A stretch of DNA of 64,000 nucleotides from Viola odorata (lineage: Eukaryota; Streptophyta; Magnoliopsida; Malpighiales; Violaceae): contig OY829537.1 of NCBI GenBank assembly GCA_963691705.1, forward strand, positions 69,337,352 to 69,401,351. The letters run 5' to 3'. Below are positions 21,801 through 32,633 of this stretch, piece by piece. The notes below the pieces were generated by a model. The model did no database searches and was not told the origin of the DNA. It saw only the letters and a program-made list of their open reading frames with translations. The position numbers and the translations under genes were made by a program. How positions within the stretch are numbered: position 1 is the first letter of the stretch; each line of letters begins with the position of its first letter.

Positions 21801-23993
21801 TGTAACTTAATTTTTCCAAAGCATAGAAATAAAATAAAAATGAAAATAAAACTTTAAAATCATTAATTTAGTTCCATTAAGAACATCCTAAAATAGTGGT
21901 CTATTAGTATAATACTTTTGTTCTGCTTGGAAGTTATTGGTAATTTGGTAGACTTCTCTGGAATTTTTGTTTGTTATTGGATCTATCCAAAGTCCAAACT
22001 TTGGTGACAAATCAATTGCTATCAAACCTGTGTTTGTTTTAAGATATATATTACTTGTTCTAATAAATAAATTATAATTAATAATTATTCGAGTTAAATA
22101 GCTTTTAGTAAGATCATGATTTCTAAAACAAAAAAGAGTGGCGCTAGAATTATTAATATGGCTACTAATTTTATTTTTATTTAATAGTTATTTATTTAAA
22201 TAAAAAAATATAAATTTAAATTAATTTTTTTTTGTTAAATCGATTAATGAAAAAGTTGTTTACCAAAAAAGAAGAAGTTAGAACTAAGGTCATGGGCTGC
22301 ACCTCGCACCCTGACGTGAGTCTGGGATAAACTTTCAGTTTGACAAGATAGGAGGAGTAAAACTTGAGCAGATCATAATCTACCTACATTATGATGTAGG
22401 ATGATGACACGTGTCCAAAAGTATTCAAAAGTGTCAAAAATAATGGTATTTTAGCACTATTTGAAAACGCACTATTTGAGATACATGTCATCATCCTAAA
22501 TCATGATGTAAATAGATCATAATCTACCCAATTTTTTTCCTAACAGAAGCTTAGAAGTTTAGATTGAGTCTAAACCTTAAGTTTAAAGTAGATCTGATGA
22601 TCATCTCAAATTTGAACTAAACATAATATTTTTACCAAAAAAAAAACTAAGGTTGACCAATTTTGAAAAATAAATAAGAGTATTATATATATATTTTTTG
22701 AATGTTATGCTATAACGATTCAATGATCCCAGGCTCCTTTCGTTTGTTAAAGTGTACCCTTAGGATTCCTGTTTTTTTAATTGTACTTTATAAAAGTCCC
22801 TACGTTTGTCAAAGTGTACTCTATAAAATCCCGAAGTCAAAATCAATCATTTTTTTATTTTCAGGAATTAAAAAATAATTTTCATAAATGAAAAACCTTT
22901 GTTGCAATTGATAAAATATATATTTTTTATTGATATGCATGAACAACACTTTATAAAAAAACATTTTTCTACCAAAAGTGAGCCCATGTTGCCACCTCAA
23001 GAACTGGGACCCGCGAACCAGCAATTTAGTTTCTTTCTATGCCAATTTCTACCCATTTTTTTATCAGAAAAAACCTACCCATTTCTGATTAATATCCGTG
23101 TCATCACCCTCCTTTCATCTTCCATCTTTGAAACCCAGAACAAGAAAAAACCATCACCAACCATTTAATCTCCCTCTAATTCCTTGAAACCCAGAAAAGA
23201 AAAAATAAAACACATACACACATCATCTTCATCTCCTCTTCTTCACGGGTCAACTTTTGAGTCTACTCTTCATTACTCTAGGCCGGACCATAACAAATAA
23301 TAGTTCAGTCCGACTCTATCCATAAACAGGTCTAATATTGAGGAGTTAGTTTCGTTATTATTATTGTTATGAGATTTTCAAGACGTGCAAGACAAACAAT
23401 AGAAAAGTAAAAACCATAGATTAGCTATAAGATCTTGTTTAGTTAATAAGAATTACCTGGCCGCAAGCTAGGCTAGGGAGTGGAAGAAGCATAGCCAAGA
23501 CCGAAGCCGAAGCTCCCAAGAGGGTACTACAAGCAACATGAACCGGATGCATCACAACACTCGTCTCCGGACCCAAAATAACCGTACCAACATACACAAT
23601 CACAGTCTGCCCGAATGCAATCCTCCTAGCGAGCAAAGGAGTTGACCTAGGAAGCGCGATGAAAAATGCGGTGACCGCCACTGCAGTGGCGGCCACAGAA
23701 GTAGTAAACCGGGCCGGTCCAATCAGCCACAGGACCAACATAGAAGGAAAAATTGCTTGGAGAATAGCGTACAACACATACCAAAATCGTCGGATGGTGT
23801 CACCAAGTGTTGCTGCTGGGATGATTAGGATAGTCGTGACGTAAGCGAAAGCTGGGTAGGTTAACAGGTTCCTGATCGGTAACGGACCATAGAGTGTGGT
23901 CAAACCAACAATGGTGCAAGCTAGGGTCATCCTCAATGCTGACCCCAATCGCCAAGCCCATACCGCATTTTTTGCTGGAGTACTCCCTCTCAT
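18825..23993 (-). CDS. FUSC-family membrane protein (fusaric-acid-resistance-like), 3 exons, 824 aa
   Basis: Exons on the minus strand: 23457-23993, 20681-20848 and 18825-20594. Junctions are GCCAG|GTAATT...TTTGTAG|GTGCGG and CTCGA|GTAAGT...GACCAG|GTGGGC, and the frame stays open throughout. The start is ATG 23991-23993 (MRGSTPAKNA), since the upstream codon in frame is TTG. Residues ~15-175 hold several hydrophobic segments, as in an FUSC transporter N-half. Residues ~235-380 are soluble. A second membrane block follows (NWMFAVKSSLALGFAVLFG, GYWSGLSVAISFVTERQP, GDSGADAAVIGALFILGR, IEFILQPARA). The rest is a helical cytosolic tail ending near ITWENPKKRIHLHEI. Plant members of this family are little studied, and transport of phenolic or organic acids is inferred from bacterial relatives. 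It is the only confident host gene, and it looks intact. Confidence 0.9.
22370..22528. repeat. Small MITE-like inverted repeat with 15-bp flanking direct repeats
   Basis: An inner 129-bp unit (22385-22513) has inverted ends: left TACATTATGATGTAGGATGA, right reverse complement TACATCATGATTTAGGATGA. Identical 15-bp direct repeats AGATCATAATCTACC flank it at 22370-22384 and 22514-22528. The class is unknown; a 15-bp duplication is long for common MITEs, so the repeats may be part of the element. Confidence 0.55.
22730..22842. repeat. Two-copy direct repeat
   Basis: TTTGTTAAAGTGTAC (22743) and TTTGTCAAAGTGTAC (22806) sit in a longer imperfect ~62-bp repeat. Probably a transposon-derived scrap in the FUSC intron. 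Confidence 0.35.
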
Positions 23994-24047
23994 AGGAAAC
24001 AAAAAAGGGAATTTACAAACTATAAAATTTGGAATTGAGATATGGAA

Positions 24048-24055
24048 TTTATATA
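24048..24055 (-). promoter_or_regulatory. Possible TATA box of the FUSC gene
   Basis: The minus strand reads TTATATATATAAATTCC, 55-62 nt upstream of the ATG. The region is AT-rich, so chance matches are likely. Confidence 0.35.
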
Positions 24056-24059
24056 TATA

Positions 24060-25598
24060 ATTTTTTTTTAAAATTTGAGGTGTGATTTATAAAGATGGGG
24101 TTGTAATTATAGCGGTAATTGATGTAGATGAAATAGAGAGAGCTGTTGAAACTTAAAAAAAAAGGCTAGGATTGACTGATTATACGATACAAAAGCTTGT
24201 TGGTCCAGTTGCTCAATGTGCCGATATATATACTCTATTTCTACGGTAAAACCAAGTATACGTGAACAAACTAGTGACAATTTTTTTAAAACAACCACCT
24301 TTTAGTATCACGCACTAGAATTTGTTTTTCATGAATCTGTATAGTATTTTAGAATATATGATTTGGATTTATTTGAAAAGTCTTTCACATGAAAGGAATA
24401 ACACGCTGTCATCTTTTAATTATGGCGAAGATTAAATAAATATGAAATTTGCATTTTCATTTGGTAGTTATGAATTCCGAATAAACTCGTGCGATAGACG
24501 ATATTCGATCCATACTTTTGGATTTAGATTCTTGCTTTGATCCATAATTTTGGTAATGGATTCAAATAACAGTGAAATGGTTCATGGTTAGAAACTTAGA
24601 GCTAGTGACGCATCCAGAAAAAAATCTATGTGAGGTTATCTAATGTTTCCGTAACAAAACAATAGTGAAAGATTTTATTTTTTTTCTTCAAAAAATTAAA
24701 ATTATGGTATATGTTTTACATCGGTAACTAATATAAATATTTTAAAAAAAAATTCCTTGATTAGGAGAAAAAAATTGCTCAAAATACAAATTTTACATGA
24801 TATAACAATGTTATATGTACAAAAATGAAAGTAATTAAAAACTCATCTCTAAATTTTATCTTCTATATTTTAAAATGCAACGAAAGAAATGAAGCTGAGT
24901 AGAATAACACAGTAAAAAAATACTGTTAGTAAAAAAAGAATAGAACTTAAATGACAGTTTTTTTCTCTTACGCAACAAAATTAGAGATAGACCATTTATA
25001 TATTAAGTTGCTTTTATAGACTATTCATATTGGTGTGTTGATGATTGGTGAGTGCTTTGATATTACTAACCACAAATATGGGAGATTTCACTCCACCAAA
25101 TAATTGAAAAAAATAATAATGTGATTTTTAAATAATTAAAAAAAATAGATTAAATTTATTTTTTTCTTTTTTTCATTGTATAAGTTTTACCATATTAGTT
25201 ACATTTTTTGTCCAAACTTTAAATTTTTTTGCAATTTTTTACACTATGTTTTGGTTTTTTTAAGTATGTAAAATGTTAGATTGTAACTTTGAAAAAACTA
25301 TAAGATTTATATTGCACATTTTTAAACTATAGGTGTTAAGTGAAATATTTTGCAAACTGTAGGTTTTTTTACGCATTTTGCCCTAGAAAAACAATGCCAT
25401 GATTTTAATTAGATGGGTTAAACGGGCTAATTCAAATATCCACTAACTTTGTCTTTGTACTAGTAAATGTGAGATTCGAAACTAAATTTGAGTTCCTATG
25501 AGTATCTTTCCACTAACTTACACAAGTATTTAGAACCAGATATGCTTTAATAGTTCCGCTTATTAAACATGACGAGCTAGACGCTGCTCGATTTTAAA
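24060..25598. other. Intergenic AT-rich DNA, nothing recognised
   Basis: Lies upstream of the FUSC gene and left of the CRM2 LTR. No ORF with a recognisable domain and no clear repeat structure seen. Confidence 0.5.
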
Positions 25599-26502
25599 TG
25601 ATCCTAGTGATGCAAATCAAGGACTATCACACGCATCAACCTTGCCACTGCAATCCAAGGGCCTGATGACTCGAGCCAAGGGCAAGCAGATTCAAGTAGC
25701 ACTCTCGGCGCTACTTCACAAAGAGCTTGTGAGTGAGACTATGATCGAGGAAGCTATATTTAGGGAGAAAACACCAAGGCTTGTGACGGTGCTATTAACC
25801 TCACTTGGCGAACCAAGCAACGCCAACCCAAGCACATAGGCTCACGAGGGCGTTTGTACCAAGATGACCTTTTTGAAACTTTTGCACATGACGAAGGAAG
25901 ACTAAGCTCAAGCGAAGGTCAAGAATGTGTATCGCTGCACATGTCCTAGCAAAGCACGAACACGAGCACGAGTCTAAGCGCATACGCGCATTGTCCGCGA
26001 CACGCACATAACTCGCCTTGGTTTGGCCGCACCGTGGGCCAAGTCGGACTCTTAATAGTATTAAAACTTTTGTTATTTATTTAATTAGAACTTTGTTATT
26101 TTTTTTAATTAGAACTTCTATTTCGAGTAGAAAGAGATTTAGCATTTTATTATAAATAGCCTCATAAGCTTGTCTTGTAAACTAACGATTATTTTGATAA
26201 TTTAAATCATGAGAGGTTTTCTCAATTGTTCATGCACGAGCCTTAGTTAATTAAAAGTTCGGAAACTTTTAATTAGTTAAGTAAAAATCCAAAATTTCAT
26301 TCCATCAATTCGTTCATCTAGGAAGAAATTTACTTAGTTGAATTCGGGTCTAGTCGTGTCTTGAGAACCTTAGCTTGAAATCGACTAGGTTGAACAACTT
26401 GAGGTTGTTTGGTTTAGGTTTGTACTCGTTGAGTTATTTTCCGCACTTGAAATCCAAGCATTGAACACGATTGAGGTTATTGAAGATCCAGGGATCGTAT
26501 TA
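25599..26502 (+). repeat. 5' LTR of CRM2, encoding a pol C-terminal tail
   Basis: It starts TGATCCTAGT and ends near GGATCGTATTA (a decayed CA), two bases before the PBS. Its first ~240 bases keep an open frame reading LMTRAKGKQIQVALSALL. That resembles gypsy pol C-termini (GP-TRARA-K-Q-AL) and indicates that pol reads into the 3' LTR, as in CRM3. The left edge is inferred by comparison with CRM1. Confidence 0.62.
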
Positions 26503-26504
26503 GT

Positions 26505-26516
26505 TGGTAACGGAGC
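26505..26516 (+). promoter_or_regulatory. Primer-binding site of CRM2
   Basis: TGGTAACGGAGC, two bases after the LTR end; matches the CRM1 site TGGTAGCGGAGC at all but one base. Confidence 0.55.
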
Positions 26517-27201
26517 AAAGGTGTTCAAAGTTTGGTAACTATCCTTTTCATTTTTCAAGTTTTCTTTGTCGAAATCAGTTTCTTCCACCCCCTTCCAAAA
26601 TCGATTTCCTTGTGTGCTTGTTTGGAGTCTTGTTTCTGTTTAGAGTCGATAAGTCTAGCCATTATGCGCGTTTTCAAATAAATTGGTGTGCGATTTGTTT
26701 GTCTTCTTAATTTTATTCTGCAATAAAAAGAGTCACAAAAACACAAAAAGAATCTTAAGTTTAGCGTAGCTAAAAAGTAAAAAAAAAAATTACATCTTGC
26801 GAAATTCAAAAAGATTAAAAAGAATTTGCGCTACAAAAAGAGCAAAAAAAAGTTATTGTGATCGGAATCAAAATCAAGCTAATAGAACAAATATAGAATT
26901 GCTAGATCGCACTTACTTTTTACTTTCATGAATTGCTAGATTCTTATTGCAACTACTCAACTAATTCGACATCAAAGTTTTTTTGAAACTAGTTGTCCTT
27001 GTGTGTTTTTATTAGATGATTTCTTTGACCTCTTTAAGTTGCTCTTTATTTACGCCTATGCAATTGGAGAAATTTGAGTGAGTCTGAGGTGGTGAGCTTA
27101 ATAGAGAGGTGTGCAAACAAGAATGTAAACACGTGAGGGAGTGCTAGGTTTAGTGAAATTTTACGTTTGTTTGTTCGTATTGTGATTTTTGGGACTTAGC
27201 T
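26517..27201 (+). other. CRM2 leader, no gene seen
   Basis: AT-rich untranslated leader between PBS and gag. Confidence 0.4.
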
Positions 27202-28515
27202 ATGTCAAAACCTTCATCAGATAGAGTTTGAAGACTCCCAAGTCAATGCAGAGGTGATAACTCTTCTTAAAAACCTAAACTCTAAGTTTGATGAGTTTGA
27301 CGAGTGTAAGAAGACGGTGAACATGGAGATGCGCGGATCGTAGGCAAGGGTCGTGGTGCCCATGGATGGTGTGCCAATTAGATGCTTAGCTTAGACCACG
27401 AGCATTAAAGACGCTTCTAGTGCCCATTTATATGGAATGCCACCATTAGAAAGCCAAGATCGAATTCCAGTCAAAGAAGTGCTCGAGGGGTACGAGAGCT
27501 CAAATGAAGGTGCGCAAAGGCATGCACACAAGCCACAGTTCGTAGATGCAGGCCTTAAGCGCGCCCCAGCGCAAACCTCACCAACGCGCTAAGGTGCCGA
27601 GCCAGAAGTGCCTCTTGCGCGATGGCCTGAGGAGGAGGCTTTGGATAGTTTCGCCTATAGCGTTAGCTTAAGCGAGGGTGATATGATGGCCATCGGCCGA
27701 GATATAATGAGAATCAAGTTGATGTTAGTTTGAATAGAATTAAGATGAAGATTCTCGCTTTTGAGGGCAAGGATGATCCAGATGCATATATTTCTTAGGA
27801 GAGAAAAGTTGAGTTGATTTTTAACTGTCACAATTATTCCGAGAATAAAAAAATAAAGTTGGCTTCGGTCGAGTTCTCAGGATATGCCATTCATCGGTGG
27901 GATCAATTAATCAACACAAGGAGGCGAGTTGGTGCGAGTCCAATTAGGACATGGGCTGAGATGAAGGGTTTGATGAAAAGTAGGTTCATCCCACCTTATT
28001 TTCATCCTGATCTTCACCAAAGATTGTAATTCTTGACTCAAGGGAGAAAGATCTTGAGAGAATACTAAAATGAGATAGAGATTGCATTAGCACTAGCCAA
28101 TATCTTTGAGGATATCGAGGCTACTATGGCGCGCTTCCTCAATGGTTTGAACAAGTTGATAGCCAATACCTTAGAGTTGACGACTTACACTACACTTAAG
28201 TCAATGCTCCATCTAGCTATCAAGATAGAGAAATAAAGGAGGCCGAAATATACTTCTTCTTCTTCTACTCCATCTAGTACAAGATCGAGCCCATGAAAGT
28301 CAACACCTTGGAAGAAGGACACTAAAGGTGCACCTAGCACACCTAAGGTTTTGCCGCTTTCTTATGGAAATCTAGGTGCAACGAGTTCGTCTCAAGCTAA
28401 ACCGAACAATACTTCTTCTTCTACTCCGTCTACTAGAGTCCCCACAAAGGACAATGTGTGTTTTAAACGTACCGGTAGACGCCATATACAAGCTCAATGC
28501 CCGCACAAGTGAGTC
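27202..28515 (+). pseudogene. CRM2 gag (degenerate)
   Basis: ATG 27202 is followed within ten codons by a stop. The gag core is readable at about 27750-28030 (KMKILAFEGKDDPDAYI, KIKLASVEFSGYAIHRWDQ, MKSRFIPPYF), and TMARFLNGLNK follows near 28124. The zinc knuckle near 28460 reads CFKRTGRRHIQAQC: the second Cys of the CCHC motif is Arg. Several stops occur throughout. Confidence 0.7.
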
Positions 28516-29359
28516 TTGTTAATTCGAGATAATGGAGAGCTTGATAGTGAAGATGATCATGAGGTTGAGGAACCTAAAGATGATCAAGAGGAAGAGAGTG
28601 GTTCGGATGAGGGTGAGCTTATTTTTCCCAAATTTCCTCACGCGTTAATTGCGAGGCACAATCTAAGCGCACAAGTCAAGCAAGACAAGAGTGTTGAGGT
28701 ACAAATGGAGAATTTATTCCACACTAGGTGTCTTATTGACAAGAGGATATGTACGTTGATCATTAACAATGGTAGTTGCACTAATCATTCTAGCACCTTG
28801 CTAGTACACAAGCTTAGTCTACCAACGATGAAATATCCTAAACCTTATTTTCTTCAATGGATGTCCGATAGTGGTGAATTGAAGGTGACAAAGCAATTAA
28901 TGGTTCCGTTTTCTATTAGGAGCTACAAGGATGAGATCTTGTGTGACGTGGTTCCTATGCAATCGAGCCATATTTTAATTGGGTGGCCTTGGAAATTAGA
29001 TAGGGATGCCAATCATGAAGAAAGGAGCAACCGCTACAAGTTGGTTAAGGATGACCGAAAGTTCACTTTGGCTCCTTTGATCCCTCTTCAAGTTTTTGAG
29101 GAACAAAAACGGCTTGGTAAGGTATATGCCAAATTTGACATTGTATGGAAATTAGAAAATGAAAAGAGAGGAGGGTTTAGTGTTGAAAAGAAAAAGAGTG
29201 AAATTGAGAAAAATAGCTTGCATGAAAAGAGCTTGCATGCAAAGAGTGGTAAGAATATGCATGAAAAGAGTGAGCATGTGAATTTAGTTGGCATTGAAGA
29301 AAAAATTAAGTTATGTGTGAAGAGAGACAATAAATTGAGTGTATATATCAAAGGAAGAG
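28516..29359 (+). pseudogene. CRM2 protease region
   Basis: Open for 281 codons up to the Athila insertion. It includes ENLFHTRCLIDKRICTLIIN followed by NGSC, where CRM3 has the protease site IIDGGSC, so the catalytic Asp is Asn here. HILIGWPWKLDRDANHE matches CRM3 LLGRPWQFDRHAIHD. A Lys/Glu-rich linker with HEKS repeats follows. At 29360 the frame runs into Athila LTR. Confidence 0.72.
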
Positions 29360-29795
29360 TGATGGGTGTCGAATCCATCAAAAATAAATATAAGTTACAA
29401 CTTGCCACTAAGAACAAATGAATTGTAAATAGCGGTAAGAGGTTCGATCCATAGGGAGCTATGGTATGACTTTTGTGAGAACTTGTAATGATTGAAATAA
29501 TACTTAGGTGAAATTGCGGATTTGTATTAAAACTAAAATGGAAAAAGTAAATAAAGCAAGTAACTGTCTTGGCCAAGAATGATGTTATTGGTCAAGACGG
29601 CAGATTCAGAAATAGAAATCCAATGGGAGAGAGATTCCTAGTAGAGGTTATGAGCTGAGACATAAGATACAATCATCGATGTAGGTGTATTCATCTTCAA
29701 TCTATAGAGTTTCTATAGGATCAAGGTATGCTTATGATCGCTCCTTCTCTCCTGTATCAACACCACCTCAGGTACGCTTAAAGATGATGCCTAAC
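29360..29795 (-). repeat. Athila A 3' LTR, part 1
   Basis: The outer LTR end: plus strand TGATGGGTGTCGAATCC. It interrupts the CRM2 protease frame; AAGAG (29355-29359) would be the target duplication. Split from part 2 by CRM3 (TSD CTAAC). Together the two parts make 1,447 bp, with ends TGAT...ATCA. Confidence 0.7.
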
Positions 29796-30771
29796 TGTTA
29801 GGATCCTTCGATGTTAAATTGCAAGGAACTAGTCTCGATTAGGCATGGCTCGGATGATTGATGGATAAAGGATTGATGACTTCAGGAGATAGGCGCAACG
29901 GGAATTTGTAAGGGAAAGATGTATGAATTTTAGAAAGGTGTATGGAAAAATAAGGGAATTTTAATTCAAGATTAATGGTTCTTGAATCGGGAATTTTAGA
30001 AGTGAAATATGGATGATAATATGAACAAGTAAATTCAAGAAAACCCTCTCGTTAACGAAGAACGAGCAACCTTTCTATATTAAATATACTTGAAATATCG
30101 AACTCAAACTTGCAATGAATTTACTAGCTTACGATCGAAAGTTTACAAGAAATTTAGGGAAAGAAAGTAAGAAATTACAAGAACTAATTAACTAAAATTG
30201 GCTTCAAGATTGAGTGTTTATCAATGATCAAAAAGCACATTTAAAGGAAAATAAAGACATCTATTTATAACTAAAAGTCCTTGAATTAATTCAAGGTTGG
30301 AATCCTTAAATTAATGGCCAAGGAAATGGCGCTGGCCACTTGTGATGCTGCCAGCTGGACGTGAGGAGATCGTGCGGCTGGTCATGCGCAAGGTGAGGGT
30401 GAGTGGGGCCTGGGTGGGTTGCGTCGTGCAGACGCAAAGGCTGGAGCTTGCAACGACGCCGTTGTGCTGCTGGGCGTGGGAGTGGGTTGGTCTGCTGCTT
30501 GCTGGACGCGACGATGGGCTGCTGCTTGCTTGCTGCATGTTGGGCTGGGCTGGACGGTGGGCCCTGGCTAGCGTTTGGGCTGCTGTTGCTGGTCTTGGGC
30601 TGAATGGAGTTTATGCACACATTCTACATTGGTCCTTGGATTTGTATGCACGAACTCCATTGGTCCTTAGACTTTGGGTGCTCCTCTTCGTAGCGTAAAA
30701 GTTGGAGCATAAGTGCTACGATATTTTGGCGTCGGCTTTGTGTACGCGATGCGATCGGCTCGATCGTATCA
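29796..30771 (-). repeat. CRM3 3' LTR (976 bp)
   Basis: Plus-strand ends TGTTAGGATCC and GATCGTATCA. It encodes the end of the pol ORF, which stops at 30624 (ATG-TAG) where the 5' LTR copy has ATG-GAG. It differs from the 5' LTR by scattered substitutions and small indels. Confidence 0.85.
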
Positions 30772-31781
30772 TCCCCTCCCCCTTCGAGTGGATTCGACCT
30801 CCAATCCAAAGTCTGCACGTCCTCAGGGCCCTCGTCATCTGAATCCTCTACAAAATATGGAGATAAATCAGTAATGTTGAAAGTAGTAGAGGAGACAGCA
30901 AAAGATGTAGGAATGTCTAAAACATAAGCATTATCGTTAATCTTATTAACAATGAGGAAAGGACCAGCCCCTTTATGGCTCAATTTAGACTTCCGAAGGT
31001 GAGGGAAACGCTCCTTGCGTAGATGCACCCAAACCCAATCTCCAACTTCAAAGGATTTGACTCGTTTGCCGGCATTGCGCTTCTCCTCGAGTTTGGCGTT
31101 CAAGTTTTCCATCCTTTGCTTGGCTTTAGCATGCAGCTCATTCACTTTGGCCGCTCGTTCTTCACCATCTAAACTGGATACATGAGAAACAGGTAAAGGG
31201 AGCAAGTCTGTGGGGGTGATTGGGTTGAACCCATAGACGAGCTCAAATGGAGAATATAAAGTGGCAGAATGCATGGCACGATTATATGCAAACTCAACAA
31301 AGGGGAGACATTTATCCCAGTTCTTAGAATATTTTGGTACCATGATTCAAAGTAAGTTACCAAGAGTTCAGTTGACCACCTCCGTCTGGCCATCCGTTTG
31401 GGGGTGGTAGGATGTGGAAAACAGGAGCTTGGTCCCCAACTTGGCCCATAGGACACGCCAAAAATGACTCAAAAACTTTGAGTCTCGATCACTTACAATT
31501 GTACGTGGCATGCCGTGGAGACGGACAACCTCTCGAAAAAATAGGTTAGCTACATGAGAAGCATCAGCAGTGGATTTGCAAGGAATGAAATGTGCCATCT
31601 TAGAAAATCGATCAACAATAACAAAGATAGCATCTTTTCCATTACTGGTTCTAGGTAATCCTAGTACAAAATCCATAGAAATATCGCACCAAGGGTGCGA
31701 AGTAACATGCAATGGCATGTAACGACCATGATCGTGAGATGTAGACTTAGCATGATGGCATTCAACGCATGCATTAACAAT
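30624..31781 (-). pseudogene. CRM3 integrase
   Basis: Continues the RNase H frame past a TGA (31782-31784). Zinc finger CVECHHAKS, then catalytic core [26 protein letters not shown] and [12 protein letters not shown] (D, D, E). Two stops near 31345-31370 precede the C-terminal part (WDKCLPFVEFAYNRA, LVYGFNPITPTDLLPLP, GPFLIVNKINDNAY). The tail IASRTQSRRQNIVALMLQLL is encoded inside the LTR. Inactive because of the stops. Confidence 0.85.
30772..30785 (-). promoter_or_regulatory. CRM3 polypurine tract
   Basis: The minus strand reads GAAGGGGGAGGGGA immediately before the 3' LTR start TGATACGATC. Confidence 0.8.
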
Positions 31782-32633
31782 TCAAGTTATCATAGGACGC
31801 ATATGCGGCCAATAAAAATATTCTTTTAAAGTACTCAAAGTTTTGTTAATACCAAAGTGACTGCTAAGTCCACCACCGTGAGCCTCTTTAATGAGAAGCT
31901 CACGCACGCTACATTTAGGCACACACAAACGACCTTTACAAAACAGAAATCCATCATGTAAAGAGTAATGTTCAAAAGGTCCATTTAAGCATGCATCATA
32001 CGCCACATGAAAATCATCATCATTTTTATACATTTCAATGATATGCGAAAATCCCAATAATTTAGATTGCAAAGAGGTAATGAGTACATACCTTCGGGAA
32101 AGGGCGTCGACGACCGTGTTCTCCTTTCCTTTCAGATATTTGATCACATATGGGAATCGCTCAATGAACTCTAGCCAAACAGCATGATGACGATTCAACT
32201 TACCTTGTCCTCTGAGGTAGCGAAGGGATAGATGGTCAGTGTGAACAACGAATTCCTTCAGGACGAGGTAGTGCTCCCAAACAGTTAGGGTTCGAATTAG
32301 GACGTACAGTTCCCGATCATATGTACAGTAATTGAGCTGGGCGTCCTTCAGCTTCTCACTGAAATAAGCGATCGACTGGCCTCCTTGTAATAACACCGCT
32401 CCAATCCCGACTCCACTGGCATCGCATTGGACCTCGAATGTCTTGTCAAAGTCGGGTAGGGCGAGAACCGGGCTGGACACAAGGCATCCCTTAAGGGTCT
32501 TGAAGGCCTCATCTTGCTCGGGCCCCCATACGAACAGAACGTTCTTCTTGGTGAGTGCGTTGAGGGGCGCGACAATCGTTGAGAAATCCTTCACGAACCG
32601 TCGATAGAAACCACATTTTGCGGAGTTGGCCAA
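31782..32633 (-). pseudogene. CRM3 RNase H and integrase zinc-finger start
   Basis: Frame-shifted relative to RT (the two frames overlap at 32591-32633). [32 protein letters not shown] (catalytic Asp), [10 protein letters not shown] (Glu), [12 protein letters not shown] (Asp) and VDALSRRY follow in order. The first half of the integrase zinc finger ([12 protein letters not shown]) comes before the TGA at 31782. Confidence 0.82.

Larger units (their letters stand above)
20849..23456 (-). other. Intron 1 of the FUSC gene (2.6 kb, AT-rich)
   Basis: Bounded by GT (23456) and AG (20849-20850). It is long relative to intron 2 (86 bp, 20595-20680). It contains a MITE-like element (22370-22528) and a short duplicated motif (22730-22840). 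No exon was found inside it. Confidence 0.75.
25599..29359 (+). mobile_element. CRM2: 5' part of a CRM-like chromovirus
   Basis: Reads 5' LTR (25599-26502), PBS (26505-26516), leader, gag (27202-28515) and protease region (28516-29359). It is cut at 29360 by the Athila LTR; the remainder would lie beyond the nest to the right. All coding parts have stops. It is the outermost shell of the 25599-64000 nest. Confidence 0.75.

Noticed and set aside
29441..29450. GGTTCGATCC, like a tRNA T-arm
   Set aside because: No D-arm, anticodon arm or acceptor stem can be built around it; it lies within the Athila LTR.
30342..30698. Plus-strand ORF in the CRM3 3' LTR with a Leu/Trp-rich sequence
   Set aside because: It is the antisense shadow of the LTR-encoded pol tail; the homologous frame in the other LTR shows no independent conservation.
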